From: Butyrivibrio sp.
GTDB taxonomy: Bacteria > Bacillota > Clostridia > Lachnospirales > Lachnospiraceae
Assembly (NCBI GenBank): GCA_015056495.1
Contig: SVGC01000010.1
Location: 48,693-112,692, forward strand
Reading direction: 5' to 3'
DNA: 64,000 nucleotides
Part shown: one piece after another, positions 16,637 through 26,140 of the stretch
How the letters are laid out: every line of letters starts with the position of its first letter
How positions within the stretch are numbered: the first letter of the stretch is position 1
Program-made: the position numbers and the translations under genes
Notes under the pieces: model-generated
What the model saw: only the letters and a program-made list of their open reading frames with translations
Databases searched by the model: none
What the model was told of the DNA's origin: nothing

Positions 16637-17089
16637 ATGGATAATAAAGAAAATTATAGTAACTTAAAATTAGAAAATCAGCTTTGCTTCCCACTTTATG
16701 CCTGTTCAAAGGAAATCATCAGAAAATATAAGCCATATCTGGATGAAGTAGATCTTACATACACTCAGTATATAGCTATGATGGTTATGTGGGAAAAGAA
16801 AAAAGTTAATGTTAAGACTCTGGGGGAGAGCTTATATCTTGATTCAGGTACTCTTACACCTGTACTTAAGAAGCTTGAAGCTAAGGGTTATATTTCTAGA
16901 GAACGTTCAAGTGAGGATGAGCGTAATCTTGTGGTTACTATAACTGAAGAGGGAGAGGCTCTTAAGGAAAAGGCTGCTTGTATTCCTTCCAAGATGGGCA
17001 AGTGCGTTCATTTAACACCTGAAGAGTCTGCAACTTTGTATAAATTGTTGTATAAAGTTATTAGTTGCGTTAGGGACGAGGAAGAGTAA
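16637..17089 (+). CDS. MarR family transcriptional regulator
   Basis: This 150-residue winged-helix dimeric repressor is full length for the family. The recognition region is LYLDSGTLTPVLKKLEAKGY followed by the wing RERSSEDERNLVVTIT. One Cys lies near the N-terminus (LCFPLYACSKE) and others near residue 115 and the C-terminus, a layout seen in OhrR-type peroxide sensors. The N-terminal LENQLCFPLYACS segment is especially OhrR-like, but no ohr gene is adjacent. It is 14 bp upstream of the MecA-like gene, which is probably co-transcribed. Candidate operator repeats lie just upstream. Confidence 0.85.
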   Translation: MDNKENYSNLKLENQLCFPLYACSKEIIRKYKPYLDEVDLTYTQYIAMMVMWEKKKVNVKTLGESLYLDSGTLTPVLKKLEAKGYISRERSSEDERNLVVTITEEGEALKEKAACIPSKMGKCVHLTPEESATLYKLLYKVISCVRDEEE

Positions 17090-17103
17090 AGGTATTAGAT
17101 TTA

Positions 17104-18018
17104 ATGATTTTTAAAAGGATTAATGAAGATACAGTAAATTGCATTATTACTGAAGAAGACCTGGATGAAAAGGGGATAAGCCTTGAGGACTTTTTCGAAA
17201 AGAAAAAGGAAGCTATGGAATTTTTGCATGGTGTTGTAGAAAAGGCTGTAGAAGAGGTGGATTATAAACCTACAGGTAGCACAACTCCTATGCAGATTAC
17301 TATTCTTCCTGATCATAGTATCAGCCTTACATTATCAGAAAATAATGATGTTAACTTTACTGAGATATTAAAGAATATAACTGAAAAAGCAGGAATCAGG
17401 CTTCCAAAGGATTTCCTTGAAGAGCTTGGTGATTGCGGTGAGGAAGAGAGACTTATCAGACTCTCTGAGTATCTGAACAGTCTCAAGAATTTTGCAAGCA
17501 CTTTAAAGGATGCAGTGTCTAAGGATACAACCAAGGCACAGAACAAAGCAGAAGAAACTATCAATAAAATAGATAAGGTTCAGGATGCTGCCAAGGAGCT
17601 TGATGAAAAGGCTAAGAAGGTTTCTAAAGAAGCTTCAGATAAAAAGCCTAAGGCAGAGAGTCTTTCAGCTGATAATACAGAAGCTAAGGATGATAGAAAG
17701 ACTAAGCTTTCCAGACTGGCATTTAATGAGTATCTGTACAGATTTGCCAGCATGAGACAGATCATTGCACTTAGTCATCAGATTGGCTCCAAGATCAATG
17801 TTCAGAGTTCTCTTTACAGAGATCGTAATGATGGCAGTTATTATATGATCTTTACAAGAGATCAGCTGGATGAGCTTACATTTGCATCTATTTTTACTAC
17901 CTGTTATGAATTTGGTCAATATGTAACTTCTAACAAGAATAAGCTTACTTTTGTCAGAGAGTCTTTTGAACCGATCATAAAAGAAAATGCTGTATCATTA
18001 CTCAGAGATTTTGAGTGA
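17104..18018 (+). CDS. MecA-like adaptor protein for ClpC
   Basis: This 304-residue protein matches the MecA plan. The N-terminal domain (about 1-80, starting MIFKRINEDTVNCIITEEDL) would recognise substrates. It is followed by a long charged, probably disordered linker (about 140-200, rich in Lys, Ala, Asp) and a C-terminal domain (about 205-304) that in Bacillus binds ClpC. The linker is longer than in Bacillus MecA (about 218 residues in total). MecA targets regulators such as ComK for ClpCP proteolysis; its targets here are unknown. A weak ribosome site (GTAAAGG) precedes ATG 17104. Confidence 0.75.
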   Translation: MIFKRINEDTVNCIITEEDLDEKGISLEDFFEKKKEAMEFLHGVVEKAVEEVDYKPTGSTTPMQITILPDHSISLTLSENNDVNFTEILKNITEKAGIRLPKDFLEELGDCGEEERLIRLSEYLNSLKNFASTLKDAVSKDTTKAQNKAEETINKIDKVQDAAKELDEKAKKVSKEASDKKPKAESLSADNTEAKDDRKTKLSRLAFNEYLYRFASMRQIIALSHQIGSKINVQSSLYRDRNDGSYYMIFTRDQLDELTFASIFTTCYEFGQYVTSNKNKLTFVRESFEPIIKENAVSLLRDFE

Positions 18019-18068
18019 TATTTTATTTTTTAGTGTTTAGTAATTTTCGTTTACAATGTATAATAATT

Positions 18069-18093
18069 GGAGCGGTTATTTACCGCTCCTTTT
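18069..18093 (+). terminator. Intrinsic terminator after the MarR/MecA-like pair
   Basis: A 7-bp GC-rich stem (GGAGCGG 18069-18075 with CCGCTCC 18083-18089) is followed by TTTTCATTTTA. Confidence 0.85.
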
Positions 18094-18135
18094 CATTTTA
18101 TTGAAATTCCTTTTAGTGATCTACATGGAGGCTGA

Positions 18136-18858
18136 ATGGGTAGTGATTCTGAAAAAATGCGTTTGAATAAATATCTTGCAGCATGCGGGGTATGCTCCAG
18201 AAGAGACGCAGATGTTTATATAGATGAAGGTCGTGTCCTTGTAAATGGGGAATTGCCTCAAAAGGGTGTTAAAGTAAGTGCCGAGGACCTTGTTGAGGTA
18301 GATGGAAAGAAAATAGGATTGTCCGGGTCTACAACAGTGTTGGCTTTTAATAAGCCTGTTGGCGTTGTATGTACAGAGCGTGATGCACATGCAGAGCGTA
18401 CTGTTATAGAAGAACTTGGATATCATAAGAGAGTCACATATGCCGGAAGGCTGGATAAAGACTCTGACGGGCTTCTTATCATGACTGATGATGGTGACCT
18501 TATCAATGCAATGATGAAGGGTATTCATAAGCATGAAAAAGAGTATGTAGTCCGGGTAGACAGAGATATAACTGAGGCCTTTTTGAACAAAATGCAAAAA
18601 GGTGTCTATTTAAAAGAACTTGATGTTACAACCAGAAGTTGTAAGATTAAAAAAATAACCAATGACAGCTTTGATATAATCCTTACACAGGGGCTTAACA
18701 GGCAGATCCGCAGGATGTGCTCAGAGCTTGGGTATGAAGTGTTAAGTCTTAAGCGGATCCGTGTAATGAATATTGAACTAGGGGATTTAAAGACCGGAGA
18801 GTATAGAGAGATCACTGGAAGTGAGAAAGAGACTCTATATAAGCTGGCAGGAGTTTAA
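18136..18858 (+). CDS. rRNA pseudouridine synthase, RsuA/RluB/RluF family
   Basis: This 240-residue enzyme isomerises uridine to pseudouridine in ribosomal RNA. An N-terminal S4 RNA-binding domain (MRLNKYLAACGVCSRRDADV, about 9-60) is followed by the catalytic domain. The catalytic Asp lies in YAGRLDKDSDGLLIMT, and GLNRQIRRMCSELGYEV is the late family motif. A GxGIGL-type family choice between RsuA, RluB and RluF is not possible from sequence alone. GGAGGCTGA precedes ATG 18136. ligA follows after 26 bp. Confidence 0.9.
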   Translation: MGSDSEKMRLNKYLAACGVCSRRDADVYIDEGRVLVNGELPQKGVKVSAEDLVEVDGKKIGLSGSTTVLAFNKPVGVVCTERDAHAERTVIEELGYHKRVTYAGRLDKDSDGLLIMTDDGDLINAMMKGIHKHEKEYVVRVDRDITEAFLNKMQKGVYLKELDVTTRSCKIKKITNDSFDIILTQGLNRQIRRMCSELGYEVLSLKRIRVMNIELGDLKTGEYREITGSEKETLYKLAGV

Positions 18859-18884
18859 TATAGTTTATAAAGGTTGGGAGAGAT

Positions 18885-20891
18885 ATGTTAGAAGAATCTA
18901 TTTTATCAGAATATAAGGATCTGTGTGAGCAGATCAAATATCACATGGACAGATATTACAATCAGGATACACCTGAGATATCTGACTATGAATACGATCA
19001 GCTCATGATCAGATTAAAGGCAATTGAAAAAGAGCATCCTGAAATAATTGCCAAGGATTCACCTACTCAGATAATCGGTGGAACTGCCAAAAGAGAGGCA
19101 GGTGTTACAGTAGAGCATAATGTACCTATGCTCTCTATTCAGGATGTTTTTTCCAAGGAAGAGGTTCTGGACTGGGTTCACAGTGTAAGAGCTCTTCATC
19201 CTGACGTCAAATTTGATGTAGAACAGAAAATTGATGGTCTTTCAATGAGTATCCGTTATCAGAATGGCAGCCTGGCTCTTGCAGAGACCAGAGGAGATGG
19301 TCTTATTGGCGAGGATGTTACTGCCAATGCTCTTGTTATCCCGGATGTAGTAAAGAAATTAAAAAATGACTATGACTATCTGGAGCTTCGTGGTGAAGTA
19401 TATATGAGCCACAAGGATTTTGATGCAGTTAATGAGAAACAGGAACTCCTTGGTAAAAAGCTTTTTGCCAATCCGAGAAACTGCGCAGCAGGAACTTTGA
19501 GACAGCTTGATTCCAAGATGGTAAAAGAGCGCGGACTTTCCATGTTTATCTTCAATATCCAGAGTGGTGATGATGAACTTATGGCTTCTCATCATGCAGG
19601 CCTTGAAAGACTTGCAAAAGAAGATGGAATAAAGATTGTACCTTCAGTTCTGTGTACTACTGATGAAGAGATACTGGCGCAGATAGATGCCATTGGCGAA
19701 GCCAGAGGTGATCTTGAATATGATATTGACGGTGCTGTTATCAAGATCGATCAGGTAGCATACAGAAATGATTTCCCAGCAGGCTCTAAATACAGTGCAG
19801 GACATATTGCCTATAAGTATCCGCCTGAAGAAAAGGAAGCAGTCATTACTGATATTGAATTATCAGTTGGTATGACAGGAAGAGTCAATCCTACAGCTAT
19901 TTTCACACCAATAAGGCTGTGTGGCACAACTGTATCAAGGGCTACACTTCATAATCAGGACTTTATAGACAGCCTTGGAATTGCTATTGGCAAGAAGGTT
20001 CTTGTATATAAGTCCGGCGAGATCATTCCAAAGATCAAAGCTGTAGTATATGACAATGACAAAGAAAACGTCTATAAGATACCTGACATCTGCCCGGTGT
20101 GCGGCGCTCCTGTTGTGAGAGAAGCAGATACTGCAGATATGAAATGTACTAATGATGATTGCAGAGCCAAGCTTGAGAGAAGGATCATCAATTTTGTACA
20201 GAGAGATGCCATGGATATCAAGGGCTTTGGCGAGGAATATATCAAGGCTCTTATAGAAGAGGGATATCTGAATAATATAGCCGATATTTACTTACTGAAA
20301 AACCATAGAGAAACACTTATTGCAAAGGGTATAATAGGTAAGGAAAAAAATACAGATAAGCTCCTTGGCGTTATTGAGGAGTCCAAGAAAAATGAAGTTT
20401 ACAGACTGATAACCGGACTTTCCATAGGTAATGTAGGTAAGGCTTCTGCCAAGACTCTTATGAAGCATTTTGATTCTGTAGATGAGCTGATGCATGCATC
20501 AGTTGAGAGTCTGCAGGAGGTAGAGGATGTAGGTGAGACTACAGCTCTTGCTATACACGAATTTTTCCATAAAGAGAGCAATATCGAGCTTATAGGCAGA
20601 CTCAAGGAGTATGGCCTTAATATGGAAGCTGAGAAAAATCAGGGAACAAGCGAACTTGCCGGAATGACATTTGTTATTACAGGTGATGTAAATCATTTCA
20701 AAAACAGAAATGAGCTTGTGGAATTTATTGAAAGCAAGGGCGGTAAGGCAGCCGGAAGTGTTTCAAAGAAAACGACTGCTCTTATAAATAATGATTCCAC
20801 ATCTAATTCCAGTAAGAATAAAAAGGCTAAAGACCTTGGTATTCCTATTTGGACAGAGGAAGAGTTCCTGGAAAAGATCAGTCAAATGTAA
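18885..20891 (+). CDS. ligA: NAD-dependent DNA ligase
   Basis: This 668-residue ligase is full length for the family. It has an N-terminal Ia domain, the adenylation domain with Lys115 in EQKIDGLSMS as the AMP-accepting residue, the OB fold, and a four-cysteine zinc finger (CPVCGAPV ... CTNDDCRAKL). A helix-hairpin-helix domain follows, then a C-terminal BRCT domain (from about 590, GMTFVITGDVNHF). It seals nicks in replication and repair. The start follows GGTTGGGAGAG. It is probably co-transcribed with the upstream pseudouridine synthase and downstream metA (21-bp gap). Confidence 0.98.
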   Translation: MLEESILSEYKDLCEQIKYHMDRYYNQDTPEISDYEYDQLMIRLKAIEKEHPEIIAKDSPTQIIGGTAKREAGVTVEHNVPMLSIQDVFSKEEVLDWVHSVRALHPDVKFDVEQKIDGLSMSIRYQNGSLALAETRGDGLIGEDVTANALVIPDVVKKLKNDYDYLELRGEVYMSHKDFDAVNEKQELLGKKLFANPRNCAAGTLRQLDSKMVKERGLSMFIFNIQSGDDELMASHHAGLERLAKEDGIKIVPSVLCTTDEEILAQIDAIGEARGDLEYDIDGAVIKIDQVAYRNDFPAGSKYSAGHIAYKYPPEEKEAVITDIELSVGMTGRVNPTAIFTPIRLCGTTVSRATLHNQDFIDSLGIAIGKKVLVYKSGEIIPKIKAVVYDNDKENVYKIPDICPVCGAPVVREADTADMKCTNDDCRAKLERRIINFVQRDAMDIKGFGEEYIKALIEEGYLNNIADIYLLKNHRETLIAKGIIGKEKNTDKLLGVIEESKKNEVYRLITGLSIGNVGKASAKTLMKHFDSVDELMHASVESLQEVEDVGETTALAIHEFFHKESNIELIGRLKEYGLNMEAEKNQGTSELAGMTFVITGDVNHFKNRNELVEFIESKGGKAAGSVSKKTTALINNDSTSNSSKNKKAKDLGIPIWTEEEFLEKISQM

Positions 20892-20912
20892 CATAGAAAG
20901 GGAGTATGGGAT

Positions 20913-21881
20913 ATGCCAATTAAGATTCAAAATGATCTGCCTGCAAGAGAGTTTTTAGAGCTGGAAAATATATTTGTTGTAGATGAGAACAGAGCTATGC
21001 ATCAGGATATCCGTTCTCTTCAGATATGTATATTGAACCTGATGCCGTTGAAGGAAGAGACAGAAAAGCAGCTCCTTAGAGCACTTTCTAATACACCCCT
21101 TCAGATTGATGTGTCATTTATGAGGGTAAGCAGTCATATATCTTCCAATACATCACCTAACCATCTGAACAGATTTTATAGCACCTTTGATGAACTTAAG
21201 GACAATACTTACGATGGTCTTATAATAACTGGTGCTCCTGTAGAACAGATGGATTTTGAAGAAGTAGATTATTGGGAAGAGTTGTGCAGGATCTTTGAGT
21301 GGTCCAAGACCAATGTTACTTCTACGTTCCACATCTGCTGGGGAGCGCAGGCTGGTCTATATTACCATTTTGGGATCAAGAAGAGACTTTTGGATAAAAA
21401 GATCTTTGGTATCTATGAGCATCAGGTTTTAAACAGAAAGGTGCCGCTGGTACGAGGCTTTGACGATCTGTTTTTGATACCCCACAGCAGACATACTGAA
21501 TCTGATCCTGAAGCTATAGAGGCTTGTGATGATCTTGTTGTACTTGCCAAGTCACCTGTTGCAGGTATTCTTTTGTGCATGACAAGAGATGGTAAGCAGA
21601 TATTTGTAATGGGACATGGTGAATATGACAGAATGACTCTTGATAGTGAGTATAAGAGAGACCTTTCCAAAGGGCTTCCTATTGATAAGCCTATCAATTA
21701 TTATCCTGAAGATGATCCGGAGAAAAGGCCTTATCTTGAATGGAGATCTCACTGTAATCTGTTGTACTCTAACTGGCTTAATTTCTACGTATATCAGAAT
21801 ACTCCTTATAAGTGGGGACAGATCCTTGATGAGGAGCGTAGAGACAAGGCTGCAAAGCATCTGACAGAAAAGGTTGTCTGA
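20913..21881 (+). CDS. metA: Homoserine O-acetyltransferase, MetA family
   Basis: This 322-residue enzyme acylates L-homoserine in the first committed step of methionine synthesis. The catalytic triad falls at the standard positions: Cys142 in FHICWGAQA, His235 in MGHGEYD and Glu237 two residues later. Residue 111 is Glu (TGAPVEQMD). In this family Glu at 111 goes with acetyl-CoA use, while Gly goes with succinyl-CoA, so acetyltransferase activity is predicted. It follows ligA by 21 bp with AAAGGGAG as ribosome site. No other methionine gene is adjacent. Confidence 0.94.
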   Translation: MPIKIQNDLPAREFLELENIFVVDENRAMHQDIRSLQICILNLMPLKEETEKQLLRALSNTPLQIDVSFMRVSSHISSNTSPNHLNRFYSTFDELKDNTYDGLIITGAPVEQMDFEEVDYWEELCRIFEWSKTNVTSTFHICWGAQAGLYYHFGIKKRLLDKKIFGIYEHQVLNRKVPLVRGFDDLFLIPHSRHTESDPEAIEACDDLVVLAKSPVAGILLCMTRDGKQIFVMGHGEYDRMTLDSEYKRDLSKGLPIDKPINYYPEDDPEKRPYLEWRSHCNLLYSNWLNFYVYQNTPYKWGQILDEERRDKAAKHLTEKVV

Positions 21882-21919
21882 GTTTTTGAATCTAAAAAAT
21901 TGAGAAGTGTGGGAATAAA

Positions 21920-22579
21920 ATGAAAAAGCTTATATATGACAATAGCCTTGCCAGTAGTGAGCTGGTCAAGGATTTTGTATTGGAGGGACAGGCCAGGATC
22001 ACATTTGATGGCGGTGTAATGCGTATGGAAAACGCACTTAGCGCTGATAGTGGTCAAAAGGCCAATTATGTATACTGGTGTCCGGTTGAATTTCCGGAAA
22101 ATGTTGAGATAACATGGGATTTCAGACCGGTCAAAGAGCCGGGGCTGGCTATCATGTTTTTTGGAGCAAAGGGAATAAATGGAGAGAGTATTTTTGATGA
22201 AAAGCTCTCTACCAGGACCGGTGAATACGTACAATATCATCATGGTGATATAAACGCTTTCCATGTTTCTTATTTTAGAAGAAAAGAAGCAGATGAGAGG
22301 GCATTTCATACATGTAACCTTAGAAAAAGCTATGGTTTCTATCTTGTAAGCCAGGGAGCTGATCCAATACCTGATGCATCTGAGGATGCACAGTGGTACA
22401 CATTAAAGATCACAAAAGATCAAAATGTAATAAGCTTTGCTGTAAATGATCTAAAAGTCTTTGAGTATGTGGATGACGGAAAGACCTATGGTAATCTGAT
22501 AAAGGGTGGTTATATCGGATTTAGGCAGTTGGCACCTATGGTGGCTGAGTATAGAAACTTGAAGGTATATGAGTTGTAA
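21920..22579 (+). CDS. YesU-like DUF1961 protein of the rhamnogalacturonan cluster
   Basis: This 219-residue protein has no signal peptide and looks like the Bacillus YesU/DUF1961 family, a concanavalin-like jelly-roll fold. Typical segments are YWCPVEFPENVEITWDFRP, an EYVQYHHGDINAFHVSYFRR strand and a C-terminal GGYIGFRQLAPM strand. yesU lies in the Bacillus rhamnogalacturonan locus, but its biochemical activity is not established. Here it stands immediately ahead of the regulator and transporter genes, with only 18 bp to the AraC-type gene, which supports membership of the same system. Confidence 0.8.
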   Translation: MKKLIYDNSLASSELVKDFVLEGQARITFDGGVMRMENALSADSGQKANYVYWCPVEFPENVEITWDFRPVKEPGLAIMFFGAKGINGESIFDEKLSTRTGEYVQYHHGDINAFHVSYFRRKEADERAFHTCNLRKSYGFYLVSQGADPIPDASEDAQWYTLKITKDQNVISFAVNDLKVFEYVDDGKTYGNLIKGGYIGFRQLAPMVAEYRNLKVYEL

Positions 22580-22597
22580 TTATTGTTTGGGTACATA

Positions 22598-24889
22598 ATG
22601 AAGAAATTTGGCGGGAAAAAAGGTTTTAAATTTAGATATATAAATTACAAATACAGAGTATTACTATTTCTGATGCTGGTGGTTACTATAGCCATTGGCG
22701 TGGGCTGTGTATATTATTTTAGGAGTTCCTACAGAAGGCAGGATACAAGGGCTGCTGAGTTATCGAAATCATCTTTGAACCAGATCGTAAGACAGGTGGG
22801 TGAACAGATGGACAGGATATATAATTATTATCTTGTTTTTTCTGACAAAGATGAGATCACATATCTTGTGGATAACAATATAGATTATTCTGATTATAGT
22901 CATATTGAAGAAGCCAGAAGCTCACTAAATGGCAATAATATTGTTTCTGATTATGTTGGCGGCTACTCTTTTATTAACTTTAATACCGGATGGGTATTGA
23001 GCTACAAGGGTATGTTCAAACTTGATGAGACAACCAATATCAATGAAGTCAATACTTTGTTTGATTATTCTGTTGACTCTATAAATAAAAACTACTGGTT
23101 GTATATGAAGGCATCTGCACCAGAAGCTCTGGATAGAAATTATAGAACAACAGTTGCTATGGATGGCCTTGATCTTATTATCAAGCTCCCGAGGATATCA
23201 GGAAGCACTAAGGCAATGATCATAGTCAATGTAGATACTACAGCCATCTCAAAGCTGGCAATGGAGAGCATTTCAGAAGGTCAGGAGCTGGTTATAACCA
23301 ACGATAATGATGAGGTTATCTATGCCACTAATAGTGAACTGGCAGATATGGTGATCATGAATCTGGAACACCTTCCAAAAGTATTAAGAGCAGGTGGTGA
23401 GAAATATCTTCTCTCATATAACAGTTCACAGGTCAGTGAATTGAACTTTTATGTTGCTACAAAAAGCTCATACTTTGAGACTATAAATCCACTGTATGCC
23501 TTTTTGGTAGTGCTGGTGATCGCTCTTTTTTCTATGGTGTTCACGTTTTTATCCTTTAGATGGATCTACAAGCCTGTAGATACAATGGTTCATAAAATAT
23601 CAAATGCTAACGATAAAAAGCTTAAGCCTGGAGAAGATGAGCTGGAGTACATTACAAAATCTATGGATGAGCTGAGTGCCGGTAATACTGAGCTCCAAAA
23701 GGGCGTAACATTATTGTTCCAGCGAAGACTTATGCAGGGTGAGCTGTCTGAAAACGAAATTGATGATTATATAGACAGGCTGTCACTGAATAAGACGCTT
23801 AACAAGTTTTTGTCCATGGTATTTATTATCAGGACAGATAGTGATGACAGTGTTATTTCCGGTGATGATGAAAAAAATGCTTTGTATTCCATAGCTTCTT
23901 TTGTTAAACAGCGTTATGGTAATAAGCTTCTTATGGAGCCATGTTATTTTGCCAGAGCAATTTTTGCTATGGTGAATATAAATGATGATGAAGAGGCAGC
24001 TGAACTTCCTGTTTCAATATACAATTCTGTAAAAGAGTATGTTGAGACTATGGAAAAGGGTCTTGTGCTTGGTACCGGAATCAGTAAATTATATTCTGAC
24101 AAGCACCTGCTGGCTAATTGTTATCAGGAAAGTGTATTGGCTCTTAATTCCGGCGAGGGAGTAGAGCAGGGTGCATCTGAGATCAATATAAGCTATTGCA
24201 GGTTTTTTGCTGAATATGAGTCTGGAAAGAGTGTTTCTTACAATAAGAGCTTTGAAGAAAATATCTACAATTCAGTTCTTCAGGGCAATAAAGAAGAGGC
24301 TTATTCTATAACAGATGAATTTATCAGATTCCTGCAGTTGCAGAATCTGTCCAGAGATGAGAATGTGGTATTCCTTGTGCAATATGTAAATGCCATCATA
24401 CTTGCAGTAAAAGAGCATTCTTTGGATCCGGATTCTATATTTAAGCAACCTATAATCAAGATATATCAGGATGTGACGCAGTATTATGATCTGTCCAGGA
24501 TCAGACGTTATATCAAGTCTACAATGATAGATCCTGTTATTTATAGCATCAGCAATATGACTACATCTCAGGCTAAGACAATACTTGATGGTATCATGAA
24601 GCTGGTAGATGAAAAACAGGGTGATATTACTCTGACAGAATGTGCAGAACAGCTGGGTTATCATCCGACTTATTTGTGGAAAGTGCTTAAGCAGGAAAAG
24701 GATATGTCATTTTCTGATTATCTGGAGGATTACAAGATCAATCTTGCCAAGAGATTACTGAAGGAAACTGATCTCACAGTAAATCAGATCGCCGCTAAGT
24801 TAAATTATACTAATGCTCAGAATTTTATCAGATTTTTTAGTAAGAAAGAGGGAACTACTCCTGGTAAATATCGACAGAGTGTCAGCTGA
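22598..24889 (+). CDS. Membrane-anchored AraC family regulator, YesS/YtdP-like
   Basis: This protein of about 763 residues has a membrane helix near the N-terminus (about 18-42) and an extracytoplasmic sensor domain (to about 290). A second membrane helix lies at about 298-322, followed by a long middle region, and a C-terminal AraC-type double helix-turn-helix (last ~100 residues, LTECAEQLGYHPTYLWKVLK and LTVNQIAAKLNYTNAQNFIR). This one-component sensor-regulator layout is that of Bacillus YesS, which activates rhamnogalacturonan genes. ATG 22598 is preferred; TTG 22583 would add five residues. It probably controls the transporter and lyase genes downstream (inference from position). Confidence 0.87.
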   Translation: MKKFGGKKGFKFRYINYKYRVLLFLMLVVTIAIGVGCVYYFRSSYRRQDTRAAELSKSSLNQIVRQVGEQMDRIYNYYLVFSDKDEITYLVDNNIDYSDYSHIEEARSSLNGNNIVSDYVGGYSFINFNTGWVLSYKGMFKLDETTNINEVNTLFDYSVDSINKNYWLYMKASAPEALDRNYRTTVAMDGLDLIIKLPRISGSTKAMIIVNVDTTAISKLAMESISEGQELVITNDNDEVIYATNSELADMVIMNLEHLPKVLRAGGEKYLLSYNSSQVSELNFYVATKSSYFETINPLYAFLVVLVIALFSMVFTFLSFRWIYKPVDTMVHKISNANDKKLKPGEDELEYITKSMDELSAGNTELQKGVTLLFQRRLMQGELSENEIDDYIDRLSLNKTLNKFLSMVFIIRTDSDDSVISGDDEKNALYSIASFVKQRYGNKLLMEPCYFARAIFAMVNINDDEEAAELPVSIYNSVKEYVETMEKGLVLGTGISKLYSDKHLLANCYQESVLALNSGEGVEQGASEINISYCRFFAEYESGKSVSYNKSFEENIYNSVLQGNKEEAYSITDEFIRFLQLQNLSRDENVVFLVQYVNAIILAVKEHSLDPDSIFKQPIIKIYQDVTQYYDLSRIRRYIKSTMIDPVIYSISNMTTSQAKTILDGIMKLVDEKQGDITLTECAEQLGYHPTYLWKVLKQEKDMSFSDYLEDYKINLAKRLLKETDLTVNQIAAKLNYTNAQNFIRFFSKKEGTTPGKYRQSVS

Positions 24890-24960
24890 GCGTATTTGTT
24901 TATTTTAAATATCGCATGAAATGAATAATCATCATTATCATCAAATATCTTTTGTGATTT

Positions 24961-24989
24961 AAAAAGTGCCTAGAAATAGGCACTTTTTT
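24961..24989 (+). terminator. Intrinsic terminator between regulator and transporter
   Basis: A perfect stem (AAAAAGTGCCTA 24961-24972 with TAGGCACTTTTT 24977-24988, loop GAAA) is flanked by A and T runs, so it could act in both directions. It separates the AraC-type gene from lplB. The following 170 bp should hold the transporter promoter, but no convincing -35/-10 pair was found. Confidence 0.9.
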
Positions 24990-25159
24990 GATGTAAATAA
25001 AATGATTATAGACGTTATGACCATACTGACTATAAAATTGCACTATAAGATTTTGAATTTGAGAAAAATAATATACAAAACGACTAAGAAACTTAAAAAA
25101 TTTATCTGGTTTTCAAAAAGTTTTCGTCATTTTGCATTTTTCTCAGAAGGAGAGAAGGT

Positions 25160-26128
25160 ATGGCAAAAAAAGAAAAGTATGTAGAAATTACTACTACTAC
25201 CGGGAATGTTGTACGTCAAAGAGTGGTTCCTCTAAGTACATACATTATGCAGCATAAATGGCTGTATATCTTATTATTACCGGGTCTGATCTACTTCATC
25301 ATGTTCCGCTATGTTCCTATGGCAGGACTGGTGATCGCATTCAAAAACTATTCACCATTTTTGGGGGTGTGGGATAGCCCATGGGTAGGATTTGATAACT
25401 TTGTGAAATTCTTTTCCAATAATGATTTTGGAATGCTTTTAAAGAATACACTTGGTATTTCACTTCTGCAGTTGGCATTTTACTTCCCGGCACCTATTAT
25501 TTTATCTCTTTTATTAAATGAGATAAGACACAGTTGGTATAAGAGAACTATCCAGACATTTATCTATATACCACACTTCGTATCATGGGTTATTGTAGCT
25601 TCTCTTTCATATCAGTTATTTAGTACTGAAGATGGTCTTATCAACATGCTTGTTAAGGCAACCGGAGCTAGCGCAATACCAATCCTGTCATCTGCTAAAT
25701 ATTTTTGGGGACTGATTGTTGGTCAGGATATTTGGAAGGAAACAGGTTATGGAACTATCATTTATCTGGCAGCACTTGCAGGTGTTGATCAGGAAATGTA
25801 TGAAGCAGCCAGAGTTGATGGCGCAGGCAGATGGAAGATGATGTGGTATATTACACTTCCTGCTATCAAGAGCACTATTATCATCCTGCTGATCATGCGT
25901 GTTGGTTCACTTCTTAATACAGGTTATGAGCAGATATTCCTTATGAGAAACGACTTGAACATAGCTGCATCTGAAGTATTTGATACATACGTATATACAA
26001 AAGGTATCATAAATGCTCAATATTCATTCTCCACGGCTGTAGGCTTGTTTAAATCCATAGTTGGTATGATCATGGTTCTCGGATCCAACTGGATAGCTAA
26101 AAAAGCCGGTGAGTCAGGTATTTATTAA
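25160..26128 (+). CDS. ABC sugar transporter permease, LplB/YteP-like (CUT1)
   Basis: This 322-residue protein has six predicted membrane helices and the permease coupling motif EAARVDGAGRWKMMWYI near residue 215, which docks to the ATPase. Its family members in Bacillus (LplB, YteP) import oligosaccharides from rhamnogalacturonan. The ribosome site is AGAAGGAGAGAAGG. The partner permease starts 12 bp after its stop. No ATPase gene is in the cluster, as usual for CUT1 systems that share an MsmX-type ATPase. Confidence 0.92.
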   Translation: MAKKEKYVEITTTTGNVVRQRVVPLSTYIMQHKWLYILLLPGLIYFIMFRYVPMAGLVIAFKNYSPFLGVWDSPWVGFDNFVKFFSNNDFGMLLKNTLGISLLQLAFYFPAPIILSLLLNEIRHSWYKRTIQTFIYIPHFVSWVIVASLSYQLFSTEDGLINMLVKATGASAIPILSSAKYFWGLIVGQDIWKETGYGTIIYLAALAGVDQEMYEAARVDGAGRWKMMWYITLPAIKSTIIILLIMRVGSLLNTGYEQIFLMRNDLNIAASEVFDTYVYTKGIINAQYSFSTAVGLFKSIVGMIMVLGSNWIAKKAGESGIY

Positions 26129-26140
26129 GGAGGATGGACG

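Noticed and set aside
25000..25160. Catabolite (CcpA) cre site before the sugar transporter
   Set aside because: No segment matched the cre consensus closely enough on either strand.
24966..25184. 72-residue plus-strand open frame before the lplB gene
   Set aside because: It covers the terminator and promoter region, has no ribosome site and overlaps the lplB start; its Lys/Ile-rich composition fits AT-rich noncoding DNA.
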